DNA of 64,000 bases from Amia ocellicauda (taxonomy: Eukaryota; Chordata; Actinopteri; Amiiformes; Amiidae): the NCBI RefSeq assembly GCF_036373705.1, contig NC_089856.1, positions 411,501 through 475,500 on the forward strand, in the 5' to 3' direction. Under the pieces are notes generated by a model. The model worked only from the letters and a program-made list of their open reading frames with translations, was not told where the DNA came from and ran no database searches. Made by a program: the position numbers and the translations under genes. This document shows positions 1-8,407 of this stretch, piece after piece; position 1 is the stretch's first letter; every line of letters begins with the position of its first letter.

Positions 1-285
1 TGTTAGGAGTTATGATATCGAACACATTTCATGTCTGCCTAGCAACTAGATCTGTAATATGTTTGTAATATCTGTATGTTCCTGCCCCGGAACTCTTGGC
101 AAACAAACTTCTGACATTTATAAAAGTGTGTGTTGTTGCAAAAATAAACTGAAGACATTGTGTCGGTGACTTTACTTCCCGGGCTCGTAATGCACTGAAG
201 GGTTCCTACTGTTGCTGTGATACACTTGGGAAGCGATCCACATGTACCTGAAGGGTTTTGACTGGCAGTCAAGTTGTACCTAACA
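1..285 (+). mobile_element. Solo LTR (or LTR end) inserted in a Tc1 element
   Basis: The segment opens with TGTTAGGAG and closes with CCTAACA, so it has the short inverted ends (TGTTA/TAACA) of an LTR. It carries a TATA-like TTTATAAAAG near 118-127 and an AATAAA near 143-148, the order expected of a compact LTR promoter and polyadenylation signal. A diverged copy lies on the minus strand at 6368-6641, which supports the boundaries. The sequence immediately after 285 is the middle of a Tc1 transposase, so the LTR sits inside that transposon. The left flank is outside the window, so a target duplication cannot be checked. No gag or pol of this family is seen here. Confidence 0.7.
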
Positions 286-934
286 ATTATGCTTTGGGCG
301 TGTTTTTCTGCTACGGGGACAGGACAACTGCACCGCATCAAAGGGACGATGGACGGGGCCATGTACCATCAAATCTTGGGTGAGAACCTCCTTCCCTCAG
401 CCAGGGCATTGAAAATGGGTCGTGGATGGGTATTCCAGCATGACAATGAACCAAAACACACAGCCAAGGCAAGAAAGGAGTGGCTCAAGAAGAAGCACAT
501 TAAGGTCCTGGAGTGGCCTAGCCAGTCTCCAGACCTTAATCCCATAGAAAATCTGTGGAGGGAGCTGAAGGTTCGAGTTGTCAAACGTCAGCCTCGAAAC
601 CTTAATGACTTGGAGAGGATCTACAAAGAGGAGTGGGACAAAATCCCTCCTGAGATGTGTGCAAACCTGGTGGCCAACTACAAGAAATGTCTGACCTCTG
701 TGATTGCCAACAAGGGTTTTGCCACCAAGTACTAAGTCGAAGGGGTCAAATACTTATTTCCCTCATTAACATCAAATCAATTTACAACTTTTTTGAAATG
801 CGTTTTTCTGGATTTTTATGTTGTTATTCTGTCTCTCACTATTAAAATACACCTACCATTAAAATTATAGACTGATCATTTCTTTGTCAGTGGGCAAAAA
901 TCAGCAGGGGATCAAATACTTTTTTCCCTCACTG
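286..934 (+). pseudogene. Tc1-like (DD34E) transposon, 3' half with transposase C-terminus
   Basis: The frame at 286-735 encodes the C-terminal part of a Tc1 transposase. It shows [10 protein letters not shown], then [10 protein letters not shown] (second catalytic Asp) and [11 protein letters not shown] (catalytic Glu), with 34 residues between them, so DD34E. The N-terminal half, including the first Asp and the paired DNA-binding domain, is missing because an LTR interrupts the gene. After the stop comes a roughly 190-bp terminal repeat ending CCCTCACTG at 934, next to a TA run. The same terminal repeat is present at 4911-5119 and 34085-34295. It is a dead fragment with an open C-terminal frame. 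Confidence 0.9.
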
Positions 935-946
935 TGTATATATATA

Positions 947-2167
947 CACTCACCTAAAGGATTATTAGGAACACCTGTTCAATTTCTCATTAATGCAATT
1001 ATCTAACCAACCAATCACATGGCAGTTGCTTCAATGCATTTAGGGGTGTGGTCCTGGTCAAGACAATCTCCTGAACTCCAAACTGAATGTCTGAATGGGA
1101 AAGAAAGGTGATTTAAGCAATTTTGAGCGTGGCATGGTTGTTGGTGCCAGACGGGCCAGTCTGAGTATTTCACAATCTGCTCAGTTACTGGGATTTTCAC
1201 GCACAACCATTTCTATGGTTTACAAAGAATGGTGTGAAAAGGGAAAAACATCCAGTATGCGGCAGTCCTGTGGGCGAAAATGCCTTGTTGATGCTAGAGG
1301 TCAGAGCAGAATGGGCCGACTGATTCAAGCTGATAGAAGAGTAACTTTGACTGAAATAACCACTCGTTACAACCGAGGTATGCAGCAAAGCATTTGTGAA
1401 GCCACAACACGTACAACCTTGAGGCGGATGGGCTTCAACAGCAGAGGACCCCACCGGGTACCACTCATCTGAACTACAAATAGGAAAAAGAGGCTACAAT
1501 TTGCACAAGCTCATCAAAATTGGACAGTTGAAGACTGAAAAAATGTTGCCTGGTCTGATGAGTCTCGATTTCTGTTGAGACATTCAGATGGTAGAGTCAG
1601 AATTTGGCGTAAACAGAATGAGAACATGGATCCATCATGCCTTGTTACCACTGTGCAGGCTGGTGGTGGTGGTGTAATGGTGTGGGGGATGTTTTCTTGG
1701 CACACTTTAGGCCCCTTAGTGCCAATTGGGCATCATTTAAATGCCACGGCCTACTTGAGCATTGTTTCTGACCATGTCCATCCCTTTATGACCACCATGT
1801 ACCCATCCTCTGATGGCTACTTCCAGCAGGATAATGCACCATGTCACAAAGGTCGAATCATTTTTAAATGGTTTCTTGAACATGACAATGAGTTCACTGT
1901 ACTAAACTGGCCCCCACAGTCACCAGATCTCAACCCAATAGAGCATCTTTGGGATGTGGTGGAACGGGAGCTTTGTGCCCTGGATGTGCATCCCACAAAT
2001 CTCCATCAACTACAAGATGCTATCCTATCAATATGGGCCAACATTTCTAAAGAATGCTTTCAGCACCTTGTTGAATCAATGCCACTTAGAATTAAGGCAG
2101 TTCTGAAGGCGAAAGGGGGTCAAACACAGTATTAGTATGGTGTTCCTAATAATCCTTTAGGTGAGTG
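947..2167 (+). mobile_element. Incomer-like (DD36E Tc1/mariner) transposon, copy A
   Basis: The element is 1221 bp with about 29-bp perfect terminal inverted repeats beginning CACTCACCTAAAGGATT, flanked by TA on both sides, the Tc1/mariner target. It sits in a (TA)n run directly after the Tc1 3' end at 934. Full copies also lie at 9593-10813 and 35557-36777, and a copy with a deletion in one end at 25955-27144. It differs from copy B by about six bases over its whole length, so the two separated recently. The family call rests on counting 36 residues between the second Asp and the Glu of the transposase. Confidence 0.93.
1095..2135 (+). pseudogene. Incomer-like transposase, copy A, two nonsense codons
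   Basis: The frame is 347 codons long without indels relative to copies B and D. It begins [13 protein letters not shown], has an N-terminal helix-turn-helix region ([17 protein letters not shown]), the first Asp in WSDESRF, the second in QQDNAPCHK, and the Glu in [11 protein letters not shown]. Thirty-six residues separate the last two, against 34 in ordinary Tc1. Stop codons (TGA) replace codon 126 and the Trp of codon 148 (EDWKN in the minus-strand copies), so no active enzyme can come from this copy. Copy B has the same two stops. The subfamily also differs from copies C and D at several residues, for example ELCAL against ELRAL. Confidence 0.92.
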
Positions 2168-2362
2168 TATATATATATATATATATATATAAAATAGTAT
2201 AAAATTAGTATAGCATACACAGCATAGGAATGCAGACTATCTGCTTTATTTGGTTTCACACCTTCCTATGATCAAGTCAGGATTTGTACCATTCTGTACA
2301 CAGTTAAACAGAATTGAAACTGAAAAAAAAAACATTTCTAAAGATTTCCTGCTTAGATTAGG
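2168..2362. repeat. (TA)n plus 172-bp block duplicated at 5162-5332
   Basis: After a TA run, the block from 2191 to 2362 (starting AAAATAGTATAAAATTAGTA) is almost identical to 5162-5332, differing by one A in a poly-A run. In both places it follows a (TA)n run and a Tc1 end. The similarity stops at the same base (…GCTTAGATTAGG) in both. It is therefore a duplicated flank, with an Incomer copy inserted in this one only. Confidence 0.9.
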
Positions 2363-2477
2363 AATCTGCTGGGAAAATCAGTGACTCGGCAATCAATTTT
2401 AAAGTACAATGAAATGGCAGCAGGTAGCTCAAGAAAGGCCAACTTTACAAAAGAAGAAATGAATGCCTTAAATTATG

Positions 2478-2766
2478 TCAACATAAAGCTGTCTTAAAAT
2501 CATCATAAATATAATGCTGAAAGATCAAACTGACATTTTGTATTGCTACCCCACATTGTTTGGATGGAGAAAGTGAGGAGTCCACATAGACTCCTAGGTC
2601 TTTCTCATGCGTTACTTCATCTAGTTCTATTCCTCCCATAGTGTAATTATAGTGGACATTTTTGTTACCTGCATGTATTACCTTGCACTCGTCCACATTG
2701 AATTTCATCTGCCAGGTGTCGGCCCACAACTGAATATTATCTAAGTCCCTTTGAATAGCCTGTGCT
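2478..2766 (-). mobile_element. LINE reverse transcriptase fragment (C-terminal part)
   Basis: The minus-strand frame contains IQRDLDNIQLWADTWQMKFN, VDECKVIHAG and THEKDLGVYVDSSLSPSKQC. This is the block after the catalytic YADD of jockey/CR1-type non-LTR reverse transcriptases, as remembered from that family. No catalytic motif is in the fragment. A fragment from the N-terminal side of a similar polymerase lies in the opposite orientation at 3060-3330, with a piece of gypsy gag between, so the LINE has been broken and inverted. Confidence 0.75.
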
Positions 2767-2794
2767 ATGGAATTGTGCCTTGTTACAAGACTTA

Positions 2795-2956
2795 ATCGCT
2801 CCAAGAAGTACTCAGGAATTAAAACTAGAGGAATTACTGAGGGCGATGCGGGAGCGATTTGAGCCACAAAGAAACGTAGTGACGGATCGATATGCTTTTG
2901 ATAGCTGCCAGCAAATGCAGTCAGAGTCAGTGTCACAGTACATAGGGACTCGCTGA
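2795..2956 (+). pseudogene. Ty3/gypsy gag fragment
   Basis: The frame reads ELLRAMRERFEPQRNVVTDR, then a stretch ending SVSQYIGTR. This resembles the capsid segment of gypsy-type Gag proteins (a short helix, RxxFEP, then a Q/E-rich helix with ESVSQY). It is only about 55 codons long with no zinc knuckle, so it is a fragment. It probably comes from the same class of element as the reverse transcriptase fragment at 3500-4160, although a LINE fragment separates them. Confidence 0.55.
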
Positions 2957-3059
2957 ACCATGTCAGTTTGGGGAGGTTTTGCATTAGCATTTGAGGGACC
3001 AACTGTTCGTTGGTATAGCAAATCGAGAATTGAGAAGTTGTCTAGCAGTTGATTACGGG

Positions 3060-3330
3060 GAAACGCTGACCTTGGCAAAGACATGACACTTAGAACAGAA
3101 GATGTGCCAACTGAATGGAAGACAGCAAATGTCATACCAATCCAAAAGAAAGGGGATAAAACTGAGCCAGGAAATTAGACCAATCAGTCTCACCTGCATC
3201 ACCTGTAAAATGTTGGATTAGACAGAAAAAATAGTAGCATCTTAATGAAAACCATATTCTTGGAGATAGTCAACATGGGTTTAGATGAGGCAGATCATGT
3301 CTTACTAGATTCCAGATCAGTCAGGAGGGA
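3060..3330 (+). pseudogene. LINE reverse transcriptase fragment (N-terminal part)
   Basis: The translation near 3100-3215 reads EDVPTEWKTANVIPIQKKGD followed by KTEPGN, a stop, then RPISLTCITCKMLD. This is the finger region of a non-LTR reverse transcriptase, where the family has EPGNYRPVSLT. The Tyr codon is now TAG. Further along, LNENHILGDSQHGF-like and GRSCLT-like residues can be recovered with more stops. It is a degenerate relic, in opposite orientation to the fragment at 2478-2766. Confidence 0.7.
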
Positions 3331-3499
3331 CGTGACACCTGCCCTGTCTGCCCTGGCACTTCCAGAGATCCCGCAGTGAGTAGCACCCAATGCCTGCTAG
3401 TTACCCATACACATCAATGCGAAAATCACCAAACAGTCCCTCTCCGTCTCCAAATAGGTATTCTCCACATAGAAGAACTCTCCCTCCTGGCTACGGATT

Positions 3500-4160
3500 C
3501 CCCTGGTGCGGATCTCAGTCCAGGACTTCCTTGGCTTGCATGTCACATCCCAGTTGCCACTTCAAAGACCCTGGGACTGTGCCATTGATCTCCTCCCAGG
3601 CTCAGCTCCACCAAGGGGTCATATTCATCTTCTTTCACTCCCGGAATCTCAGGCCATGGAGGAATACATTAAGGAAGCTCTGGAACAAGGCATCATTCGT
3701 CCTTCCACTTCACCAGCTACGGCAAGCTTCTATTTTGTGGCCAAAAAGGATGGCGGACTTTGGCCATGTACTGATTACAGAGGACTTAATTTTGTCACTG
3801 TTAAATACCATTACCCTCTATCCTTGGTACCCACCTCTCTGGAACAGGTACGTGGAGCCCAGTATTTTTACAAAATTAGACCTGAGAAGCGCCTTCAACC
3901 TGATCAGAATTAAAGAGGGGGATGAGTGGAATACTGCTTTCATTACTGCCGATGGCCATTATGAGTACCTCGTTATGCCCTTTGGTCTTGTCAATGCCCC
4001 CTCTGTTTTTCAGGCTTTTGTTACCGAGGTACTGAGACCCTATTTAAATGGCTTTGTCATCACCTATATTGATGATATTTTCATGTATACCCCTACGTTC
4101 TGAACATATTTCCCATGTCTGCCAGGTGCTCCTGTGTCTGTTGCAGAATGAACTTTATGT
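3500..4160 (+). pseudogene. Ty3/gypsy reverse transcriptase fragment
   Basis: Two overlapping frames together cover the start of a gypsy reverse transcriptase. The first has [20 protein letters not shown], then [21 protein letters not shown]. The second has [33 protein letters not shown] and the catalytic YIDDI near 4070. A frame change around 3870-3890 separates them. The match ends at the LYVK block near 4160, where a Tc1 fragment begins. RNase H and integrase are absent. It is a truncated, frameshifted remnant of an LTR retrotransposon. Confidence 0.88.
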
Positions 4161-4195
4161 AAAAACGTGTCACCGCCTATGGGGTGCGTAGGGGC

Positions 4196-5119
4196 GACAC
4201 ATGTTTGACGGTGGGGATGGTGTTCTTGGGGTCATTCCTCCTCCTCCAAACACGGCGAGTTGAGTTGATGCCAAAGAGCTCGATTTTGGTCTCATCTGAC
4301 CACAACACTTTCACCCCGTTCTCCTCTGAATCATTCAGATGTTCATTGGCAAACTTCAGACGGGCCTGTACATGTGCTTTCTTGAGCAGGGGGACCTTGC
4401 GGGCGCTGCAGGATTTCAGTCCTTCACGGCGTAGTGTGTTACCAATTGTTTTCTTGGTGACTATGGTCCCAGCTGCCTTGAGATCATTAACAAGATCCTC
4501 CTGTGTAGTTCTGGGCTGATTCCTCACCGTTCTCATGATCATTGAAACTCCACAAGGTGAGATCTTGCATGGAGCCCCAGAGCGAGGGAGACTGACAGTT
4601 ATTTTGTGTTTCTTCCATTTGCGAATAATCGCACCAACTGTTGTCACCTTCTCACCAAGCTGCTTGACGATGGTCCTGTAGCCCATTCCAGCCTTGTGTA
4701 GGTCTACAATCTTGTCCCTGACATCCTTGGACAGCTCTTTGGTCTTGGCCATGGTGGAGAGTTTGGAATCTGATTGATTGATTGCTTCTGTGGACAGGTG
4801 TCTTTTATACAGCTAACGAGCTGAGATTAGGAGCACTCCCTTTAAGAGAGTGCTCCTAATCTCAGCTCGTTACCTGTATAAAAGACACCTGGGAGCCAGA
4901 AATCTTGCTGATTGATAGGGGATCAAATACTTATTTCCCTCATTAACATGCAAATCAATTTATACCTTTTTTGAAATGAGTTTTTCTGGATTTGTTTGTT
5001 GTTATTCTGTCTCTCACTGTTAAAATACACCTACCATTAAAATTATAGACTGATCATTTCTTTGTCAGTGGGCAAACGTACAAAATCAGCAGGGGATCAA
5101 ATACTTTTTTCCCTCACTG
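4196..5119 (-). pseudogene. Tc1-like (DD34E) transposon, 5' half with transposase N-terminus
   Basis: The minus-strand frame from 4752 starts [20 protein letters not shown] and contains the two helix-turn-helix parts of the paired domain ([40 protein letters not shown]). It also has the first catalytic Asp in [12 protein letters not shown]. It ends at [10 protein letters not shown], just before the position where the fragment at 286-735 starts. The 5' leader contains a long hairpin (4796-4890). The terminal repeat ends at 5119 (CCCTCACTG on the + strand). The C-terminal half with the other two catalytic residues is absent. Confidence 0.92.
4796..4890. repeat. Hairpin in Tc1 leader with TATA boxes on both strands
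   Basis: AGGTGTCTTTTATACAG at the left pairs with CTGTATAAAAGACACCT at the right, and the pairing continues through AACGAGCTGAGATTAGGAGC to a short centre around CCCTTTAAGAGAG. The arms are about 43 bp and nearly perfect. TATAAAAG occurs in both orientations. Read on the minus strand, the right arm places a TATA box shortly upstream of the transposase ATG at 4752. The same structure is in the related fragment at 33980-34065. Confidence 0.85.
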
Positions 5120-5167
<48 letters not shown>

Positions 5168-5332
5168 GTATAAAATTAGTATAGCATACACAGCATAGGA
5201 ATGCAGACTATCTGCTTTATTTGGTTTCACACCTTCCTATGATCAAGTCAGGATTTGTACCATTCTGTACACAGTTAAACAGAATTGAAACTGAAAAAAA
5301 AACATTTCTAAAGATTTCCTGCTTAGATTAGG
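5120..5332. repeat. (TA)n plus 171-bp duplicated flank, unfilled copy
   Basis: A TA run of about 40 bp follows the Tc1 end, then the 171-bp block that matches 2191-2362. No Incomer element interrupts the TA run here, so this copy represents the pre-insertion arrangement of the locus at 947-2167. Confidence 0.88.
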
Positions 5333-6180
5333 GAGTTAATAAATGGGCAAATTTCACACATGAGTAGTAATGTTAAAATGATAGCTTGGAAAAACGTTTG
5401 GTATCCCATGAAAGCAGAGACTCTCAGCTTTCTAACAATGTGAAGCATTTTCTGATGTGAAAAATTAGTTTTTTATACCCCTCCTCCGCATTCTGAAATG
5501 GGGGGTGGGGGGATTCTTGGTCTGAGTAGGAATACAAAATCTCACAAAATATTGACAATTATGACATATTCTGGAACCAGACAGTCTACTGATCAAAACA
5601 AGACCATCCATGTTCTAGTAGAAGCAACACACACCCACATAGAGAGCTCAAAATGTCAAGATGGAAAACCCTGTTTACAGTGCACTAATGCACAATGATT
5701 TTACATCATTGGATCTGAACTTCTCTGTGTTTCATAGAAAATCAAATAATTGATTAATCGTTAGGTTGTTCTAAACAAAACAAGCCTATTTGCAAAGAAA
5801 TCCGATCAAAACCGAGTGACCTGTGACCGTCTGAATGAGACCCCCCCAGCGGACTGCACGTTTCCCCCCGGGATCTGAATGACGGGGCAACACGGACACT
5901 GTGAATCGGATGTGTCTGAGAATGAAACGCGCTGGTAGCTGAGAGAATAAGCTTTCAAACGTTGTGCGCATTGCAGGAATACAGTGTCACTTCTATGCAC
6001 AGGAGCTGCGCGTCACACTGCCAAACAATGCTTAAGAGGGTGTAGTAACACAGTATATCACTCTGAAATGTACATTATTTTTCAGGTTTTGGTAACCTAA
6101 ACTTGTTTTTTTAACCTGGCAGTATACCACTTACCTTTGTACCATTTCAGGTTATTCACTGGACTTGAACTGGGTAAATT
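5333..6180. other. Stretch without recognised genes
   Basis: I see no supported gene. There is a G-run near 5500-5512, and a GC-richer patch at 5830-5980 with short frames on the minus strand that do not resemble any family I know. Confidence 0.4.
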
Positions 6181-6367
6181 TCAATACAAACTGGAAAATG
6201 GGGGTGTTCTAAAACTTTTGACCACTAGTGTATATATATACAGACGGGTAACAAATTATAGGAAAAACCCACATGAACCGTCTCAGTGAGGTGTTGGGCA
6301 CCACGAGCCTGCAATGCTCTTGGCACAGATTCTACGAGTCTCTGGACTCTACTGGAGGGATGGATAC
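6181..6367. repeat. DNA-transposon-derived repeat fragments
   Basis: GTTCTAAAACTTTTGACCAC followed by TAGTGTA at about 6204-6231 looks like the outer end of a common fish Tc1/mariner MITE. It is followed by a TA run and a segment (CACCACGAGCCTGCAATG to GGACTCTACTGGAGGGATG) that resembles another dispersed fish repeat. Both calls are from memory of the repeats. No open frame is involved. Confidence 0.35.
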
Positions 6368-6641
6368 TGTTAAGGTACAACCACTTCACCAGAAGTAAAC
6401 CCTTCAGGTTCCCTGGACTAGGATAACCCAGCACTGTCAGTGCAGGATGGTGGATCCTCCGCAGGAGATGAGCTCGGGAAGAAAAAAAGTCACCAACACA
6501 ATGCCAGATCGTTTGTCTTCAATTTATTTCTGCCACAGCACACAGTTTTATACATGTCAGAAGTCCGTTTTGGGGCAGGACATATTACAGATTTAGTTGC
6601 TAAGCAGACATGGAATGTGTCCAATATTATAACCCCTAACA
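6368..6641 (-). mobile_element. Solo LTR, minus strand, same family as 1-285
   Basis: Read on the minus strand it starts TGTTAGGGGTTAT and ends CCTTAACA, matching the LTR at 1-285 along its length with scattered substitutions and indels. The shared features are GCAACTAxATCTGTAATATG, the TATA-like TGTATAAAAC, AATAAATTG and CTTCCCGAGCTC. No internal retroelement sequence flanks it, so it is probably a solo LTR. No clear target duplication is visible. Confidence 0.7.
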
Positions 6642-8328
6642 CACTCGACAGTTTCGGTTGACATATCTGCACGGTTTGCCTAGCGCTAGATGACGTGGGA
6701 CTCTATCTTATTGCTGGTTTGTCTGAAGAGCAGCATGCATATTGTTAATGTTGTCAGCTCTGAGCTGTTCCTCAAAACATAATATAAATATAGGGAGATT
6801 GTGGTTTCACATTTCCAAAATAGAGGTGAGGGGAAGGCCGTGAGTTCAAGTGTCTAGACTTTCACAGAAATAGTTATGCGCGAGTACGTTATTTATGTTA
6901 TTTCTGCAATAATGACAAGTTTCAGCCCCGCTGCCACGGCAACATTTCCAGTGAGATATTTTAACAATGTTAACTCTGCAACTTCTGTTAATGGCTAATC
7001 CTACAATAAGAATACAATACAATGAGTTACATGGTTACAGTAGGTTAAATAATTACTATGCCTACCAAACTTAATTATCCCCAACAGTTAGTATATCAAT
7101 ATGTTATATAAAAATCCTTGTACTCTGTTCTCTCAACATGCAGAGTATTATACAGTGGGTATATACAATACATAGGGGGCAATTTTACCCCAACAGACAC
7201 CATTCTTCCAAAAGATATTCCCTCATTTGGGGTTTTGGGCAGTACTTTCACCTGGAAAGATGACCAGAATGTCAGTGTAAGTGAGACATGATGGGACAGA
7301 CTGGAGTTTCGTGAAAGGCAGAAGTATAACATACACAGGACCTGAAATTAACAATTGTACACGGTTAACAAACTTTGAAGAACAAACTTCAAAAGAAGGA
7401 AAAAATAAATTTGATCCAATTTCAACTCATTTCTTTCATCAGGTGGTGAAAATAATGATTTGAAATGTGTTGTGTGTGCGTGTAATTGGATCAATTCTTT
7501 TGAATTTGTTCCATAATTTAAAATGTAAAATGTGTGAACTTTGAAGCAGTGTGGATCATTTGGAACAAGTGCAAAGTGTGTGGCCAAGTCTCTCCACAAT
7601 CTCTCTAAAGGATATGAGGTTTGTTGGACCTTTTCAGCTGTGAAGACGTGGGTTTGGAGACACGACTATTTTAATAGACATTACCAGTCACATCTGTGAG
7701 TAAACAAGCATTGCAGTGCATGAATATTTTAGTTTTTGTTTAGAATCAATTTTGTTTTAATATTAATATTAGTGTCATACCCTATTTAGATTGAACATGT
7801 ATTATACGGTATTGAGTATAATACATATCATATTCAGGTTTTCATGTTTTTTTTTAGGTTTGGCAAGGAACATCATCCAGACAGAACCACTTAACAGTTT
7901 CTCACTGTGCAGACTTCTAGTTTTTTGGGGGTCTCATACTATTCTCCATCAGAAATGACTCAGAGATCTTTTAACAGGAGATATTATAACTGACCATTAT
8001 TTGATATGGTTTTCAATTATTATTATTCACACAGCCCCATTATTCATATTCATGATCTTTGAAGTCTTTTTAGAGCAGTGACATTCCTCAATGTGTTGAC
8101 CAAATCTGGAAGCTTTATTCTAAGTTAGGTTTCACCAATTAATAATCATTAACATTAACATTAACTCCCTTTATTTACATTCCATTGAAAGCTCTGATTG
8201 ATATCTTTGTTGGCTGTGAACTTTGACAGGTCCTATGACTCCTGCACATTCTTTTGTTTGGTCTCCACCCATTCAATGGCATTGGAGGATTCATGGGTTT
8301 GATGAAATTCTATTTGAATACTTCTCCT
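6642..8328. other. AT-rich upstream region of the NTAN1-type gene
   Basis: No gene is supported here. It is AT-rich intergenic sequence leading to the TATA box at 8329. Short frames have no recognisable similarity. Confidence 0.4.
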
Positions 8329-8336
8329 TATAAAAG
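8329..8336 (+). promoter_or_regulatory. TATA box of the NTAN1-type gene
   Basis: TATAAAAG lies 79 bases before the ATG at 8408, leaving room for a transcription start near 8360 and a 5' leader of about 50 bases. The leader has an in-frame TGA 12 bases before the ATG. The placement is good, but no start-site evidence is available. Confidence 0.55.
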
Positions 8337-8407
8337 CCAACTATTTTCATGTCCCAGCAACTGCACATTTCCATTTCTTTGAATCCACAACAGCGTGAAT
8401 CAGCACC

